Below are positions 61,989-64,000 of a stretch of 64,000 nt of DNA, piece by piece (the first letter of the stretch is position 1; each line of letters begins with the position of its first letter). This DNA comes from Tenacibaculum sp. Bg11-29 (GTDB lineage: Bacteria > Bacteroidota > Bacteroidia > Flavobacteriales > Flavobacteriaceae). The notes beneath the pieces are model-generated. The model saw only the letters and a program-made list of their open reading frames with translations, ran no database searches and was not told the DNA's origin. Location of the stretch: the NCBI RefSeq assembly GCF_002836595.1, contig NZ_PJBB01000003.1:3436001-3500000 (forward strand). Reading direction: 5' to 3'. The position numbers and the translations under genes are program-made.

Positions 61989-62014
61989 AAAAATACCCAA
62001 TATTGGGTATTTTT
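61989..62014. repeat. 26-bp perfect palindrome before methyltransferase gene
   Basis: AAAAATACCCAAT and its exact complement ATTGGGTATTTTT form a hairpin with T-run that ends 6 bases before the ATG at 62021. It could end transcription from upstream or control translation of the methyltransferase. Confidence 0.75.
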
Positions 62015-62020
62015 GTCGTT

Positions 62021-62818
62021 ATGAAACAGATTAGCAGCATACAAAATCCTTTTATTAAAGATTTATTAAAACTACAAGATAAATCTCGTGAACGAAAAAA
62101 GAAAGGACTCTTTTTAGTAGAAGGACAACGTGAGATTTCGTTAGTTATTAAAGGTAATTATCAAATAGAAACCCTTTTATTTGTAGCCAATATGTTTTCT
62201 GATGAAAGTTTAAAAGAACTGACAAAACATACCGAAAATTGTATTGAAATTACAAAAGAAATTTATCAAAAAATAGCTTATCGCGATACTACCGAAGGTG
62301 TAATAGCTGTAGTAAAAGCTAAAAATTTTGGTTTAGATGCAATAAAATTTAACACCAATACTCCACTTGTATTAGTATTAGAAGCAATTGAAAAACCAGG
62401 TAACATTGGTGCAATGCTTCGTACTGCCGATGCCGCTAATGTTGATGCTGTTTTTATAGCAAACCCAAAAACAGATTTGTTCAACCCTAATATTGTTCGT
62501 TCGAGTGTTGGTTGTCTTTTTACCAACCAAATTGGTATTGGTAGTTCTGAAGAAATTATTGATTTCTTACAAAAAAATAATATTAACATTTACAGTGCTA
62601 CATTACAAAACTCAAACGAATACCATAAAAATGACTATACCCAACCTACCTCATTAGTTGTTGGTACCGAAGCAACAGGTTTAACACAAGTTTGGAGAGA
62701 TAAAGCAACTCAAAACATAAATATACCTATGCAAGGGCAAATTGACTCAATGAATGTTTCTGTAGCAGCTGCTATTTTAACTTTTGAAGCAAAACGACAA
62801 CGAGAGTTTAAGGTTTAA
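62021..62818 (+). CDS. TrmH/SpoU-family rRNA methyltransferase
   Basis: The ATG at 62021 (KQISSIQNPFIKDLLKLQDK) is preferred to the alternative at 62003, which lies inside the palindrome. The 265-residue protein has an N-terminal substrate-binding domain (KKGLFLVEGQREISLVIKG) and the SPOUT knot: motif 1 EKPGNIGAMLRTADAANVDA, motif 2 VVGTEATGL and motif 3 IPMQGQIDSMNVSVAAAI. It should methylate a ribose 2'-OH of rRNA using SAM. The target nucleotide is not known. Confidence 0.92.
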   Translation: MKQISSIQNPFIKDLLKLQDKSRERKKKGLFLVEGQREISLVIKGNYQIETLLFVANMFSDESLKELTKHTENCIEITKEIYQKIAYRDTTEGVIAVVKAKNFGLDAIKFNTNTPLVLVLEAIEKPGNIGAMLRTADAANVDAVFIANPKTDLFNPNIVRSSVGCLFTNQIGIGSSEEIIDFLQKNNINIYSATLQNSNEYHKNDYTQPTSLVVGTEATGLTQVWRDKATQNINIPMQGQIDSMNVSVAAAILTFEAKRQREFKV

Positions 62819-62839
62819 ATAATTAACTTTAGCGCAACT

Positions 62840-62848
62840 AATTGCCTA
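62840..62848 (+). repeat. Possible cassette left-end motif
   Basis: TTGCCTAAC contains GCCTAAC, an exact RYYYAAC match like the one at 16103-16109. It lies just upstream of the lipoprotein gene; no arms are seen. A lone 7-base match can be chance. Confidence 0.25.
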
Positions 62849-62852
62849 ACAT

Positions 62853-63431
62853 TTGAAAAAGACGAAATCCTACATATTATCATTAATTATAATTCTGACT
62901 TTAAGTTGTAAAAACAAATCTAAAATTGAAACAAATAAAAATATTCATTTAGATCTAAAAAAGACTGTTGAATTGATTACTCAAATTCTAATAGATAAAA
63001 ACGGTTCTTATCTATCTTCAAGTTGTATTTCTGAAAGTCGAAAAGTATTTACAAGTTCTATTTTTTTTGATATTGGAGAAAAAGCTAACCAATATCTTAA
63101 TATAAAAGACAGCTTACATCTTAAGAATCAAGTAGATTTTTTCAATGAATTTAAAATAATAAAAGGAGCAACTCTTAACAAAAAAGTCATAACGGAAAAG
63201 CAATACAATGAATTAAAATCTAAACGTAAATTTTGGAAATGGATTGAGATTAATTGTGAAAAAGGTTATTGCTCTATTTCTAAACCAATATTCAATGAAA
63301 CTTTTGATTTAGCATATATTCAAATTTCTCAAAAATTATTTTCTTTTGATTATAGTTCAGAAATAATAATTTATGAATATAAAAATAAAAAATGGAGCGA
63401 AAAAGAAACAATAATTCGATTTATAAGTTAA
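62853..63431 (+). CDS. Hypothetical lipoprotein, paralogue of 1623-2237
   Basis: A TTG-started 192-residue lipoprotein (signal ending ILTLSCKNK). The N-terminal half is helical; the C-terminal part (FWKWIEINCEKGYCSISKPI and FN, then EIIIYEYKNKKWSEKE) follows the lipoprotein at 1623-2237. The KPIFN and KKW segments are the shared landmarks. The function is unknown. Confidence 0.6.
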   Translation: MKKTKSYILSLIIILTLSCKNKSKIETNKNIHLDLKKTVELITQILIDKNGSYLSSSCISESRKVFTSSIFFDIGEKANQYLNIKDSLHLKNQVDFFNEFKIIKGATLNKKVITEKQYNELKSKRKFWKWIEINCEKGYCSISKPIFNETFDLAYIQISQKLFSFDYSSEIIIYEYKNKKWSEKETIIRFIS

Positions 63432-63505
63432 AAAACATTGGCTAAGGAAATAACTGAGGTAAAAATAAACTATTAATTTTACGCAATATTATGCTTAGTT
63501 TAATT
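63432..63505 (+). repeat. IS110-end-like repeat, short copy near rRNA
   Basis: AAAAACATTGGCTAAGGAAA followed by TAACTGAGGTAAAAATAAAC and ATTAATTTTACGCAATATTA follows the sequence at 4886-4957, including its TTTGCTAAC half site and IS110 left edge. No transposase coding remains. Confidence 0.6.
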
Positions 63506-63740
63506 AAAGAATAAGTTAAGTTGTCAAAAAATAAATTTGGTACTGTAAAGGCTTCTAATTCTTCTTATTTGAATCAAAACACAACTCTTAAATTACTTAA
63601 AACAATACTTTAGTAAAGTTCCTTAATAACGTATTCTTATAAATTCATATTTTCGAACAACAACTTATCTATAATACTTATCTCCCTAGTTAGATTGGTA
63701 GTTTTATTAAATACTAATTGTTTGTTTTCAAGTTTAGGGC
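63506..63740. other. Intergenic region without a recognised gene
   Basis: AT-rich region between the lipoprotein gene and the rRNA terminator. No coding sequence, RNA or clear repeat is seen. Confidence 0.5.
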
Positions 63741-63776
63741 AAAAAAAAACCTCAATCTATAACTAGATTGAGGTTT
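63741..63776 (-). terminator. rRNA operon terminator
   Basis: AAACCTCAATCTA and TAGATTGAGGTTT form a perfect 13-bp stem around TAAC, and on the - strand the stem is followed by a nine-base T run (+ strand 63741-63749). It lies 5 bases after the 5S rRNA 3' end. Confidence 0.9.
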
Positions 63777-63781
63777 AAAAG

Positions 63782-63890
63782 AAAGGCAACGACCTACTCT
63801 CCCACCATTGGCAGTACCATCGGCGCAAATGGGCTTAACTTCTCTGTTCGGGATGGAAAGAGGTGAGCCCCATTGCGATAATCACCTTAA
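63782..63890 (-). rRNA. rrf: 5S ribosomal RNA
   Basis: On the - strand the sequence reads GGTGATTATCGCAATGGGGC, CTCACCTCTTTCCATCCCGA, ACAGAGAAGTTAAGCCCATT, then GCGCCGATGGTACTGC and GGTGGGAGAGTAGGTCGTTG. This is a complete Bacteroidetes-type 5S rRNA of about 109 bases. The 23S gene must lie to the right of the window. The operon runs right to left and ends at the terminator at 63741-63776. Confidence 0.96.
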
Positions 63891-63966
63891 ATTGTTTCAG
63901 TATATTACAACTGTATAAGTTAACATATTAGTAAAATCATATCGTAAATTATCAAAAGAGTTTGCG

Positions 63967-63986
63967 TCCCGACCCGAAGGTCGGGA
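63967..63986 (-). other. Stem-loop in the 23S-5S spacer
   Basis: TCCCGACC and GGTCGGGA pair around CGAA on the + strand; on the - strand the loop is TTCG closed by C-G, a very stable tetraloop. Its high G+C contrasts with the AT-rich spacer. It may be part of the precursor processing stem. Confidence 0.6.
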
Positions 63987-64000
63987 ACTATACATAAGCC

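Noticed and set aside
1..64000. tRNA genes and integron integrase
   Set aside because: I found no tRNA-like sequence and no tyrosine recombinase frame in the window; a covariance search could still find a missed tRNA.

Overview
The window is AT-rich (roughly 30% G+C by eye) and reads as a chromosome segment of a marine-type Bacteroidetes, most likely family Flavobacteriaceae. The evidence is a TonB receptor paired with a DUF4249 lipoprotein, many short Cys-anchored lipoproteins, LytTR and AraC regulators, the sigma/anti-sigma/DUF4252/DUF4252 operon, starts without Shine-Dalgarno sequences, and a Bacteroidetes-type 5S rRNA. No genus can be fixed from the sequence.

Layout. (1) 1-2240: the end of a cobalamin salvage cluster (CobC-like phosphatase, BtuF-like binding lipoprotein) and a small lipoprotein. 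(2) About 2.7-41 kb: an accessory region in which nearly all genes lie on the + strand and are separated by imperfectly palindromic repeats of about 130-200 bp. These begin with TGCTAAC or GCCTAAC, hold a conserved GTGTATAATTAAT arm, and end with the complementary ATACAC and GTTAGCA/GTTRRRY. Their size, polarity and end motifs are those of integron attC sites, but no integron integrase is in view, so the region resembles a CALIN (attC cluster lacking an integrase). The blocks between repeats hold small self-contained modules: AraC with a TonB receptor/DUF4249/barrel set; AraC with an MDR oxidoreductase; Crp with SnoaL or DoxX; Crp with an alpha/beta hydrolase; a LytTR/kinase pair with a hydrolase, a barrel and an M23 peptidase; a serine hydrolase; a CPBP protease. 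The region is decaying. It holds a triple-frameshifted phosphatase, a decayed CPBP copy, an S9 peptidase relic, a PD40 relic, a DUF3052 frameshift, two genes stopped at probable Trp codons, and a truncated OmpA-like gene. IS110-family relics directly abut attC-like half sites, and an IS3-family element (1301 bp, TTA target duplication) sits just beside another site, with a solo end of the same element truncating a further one.

(3) 41-46 kb: several single hypothetical genes (concanavalin-like, Sel1 repeat, methyltransferase-like, membrane protein, helical-repeat-like) with a short shared motif upstream of three of them. (4) 46-63 kb: core-type genes: AlkB-like dioxygenase, M1 aminopeptidase, an ECF sigma factor operon with a recognisable AAC-N16-CGTC promoter, S41 protease, DUF72, patatin, BNR-repeat protein, two amidohydrolase-fold proteins, and a TrmH-family rRNA methyltransferase preceded by a 26-bp perfect palindrome. 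(5) The right edge carries a 5S rRNA on the - strand with its terminator, the end of an rRNA operon entering from the right.

The most notable feature is the attC-like cassette region together with insertion sequences associated with its repeats.
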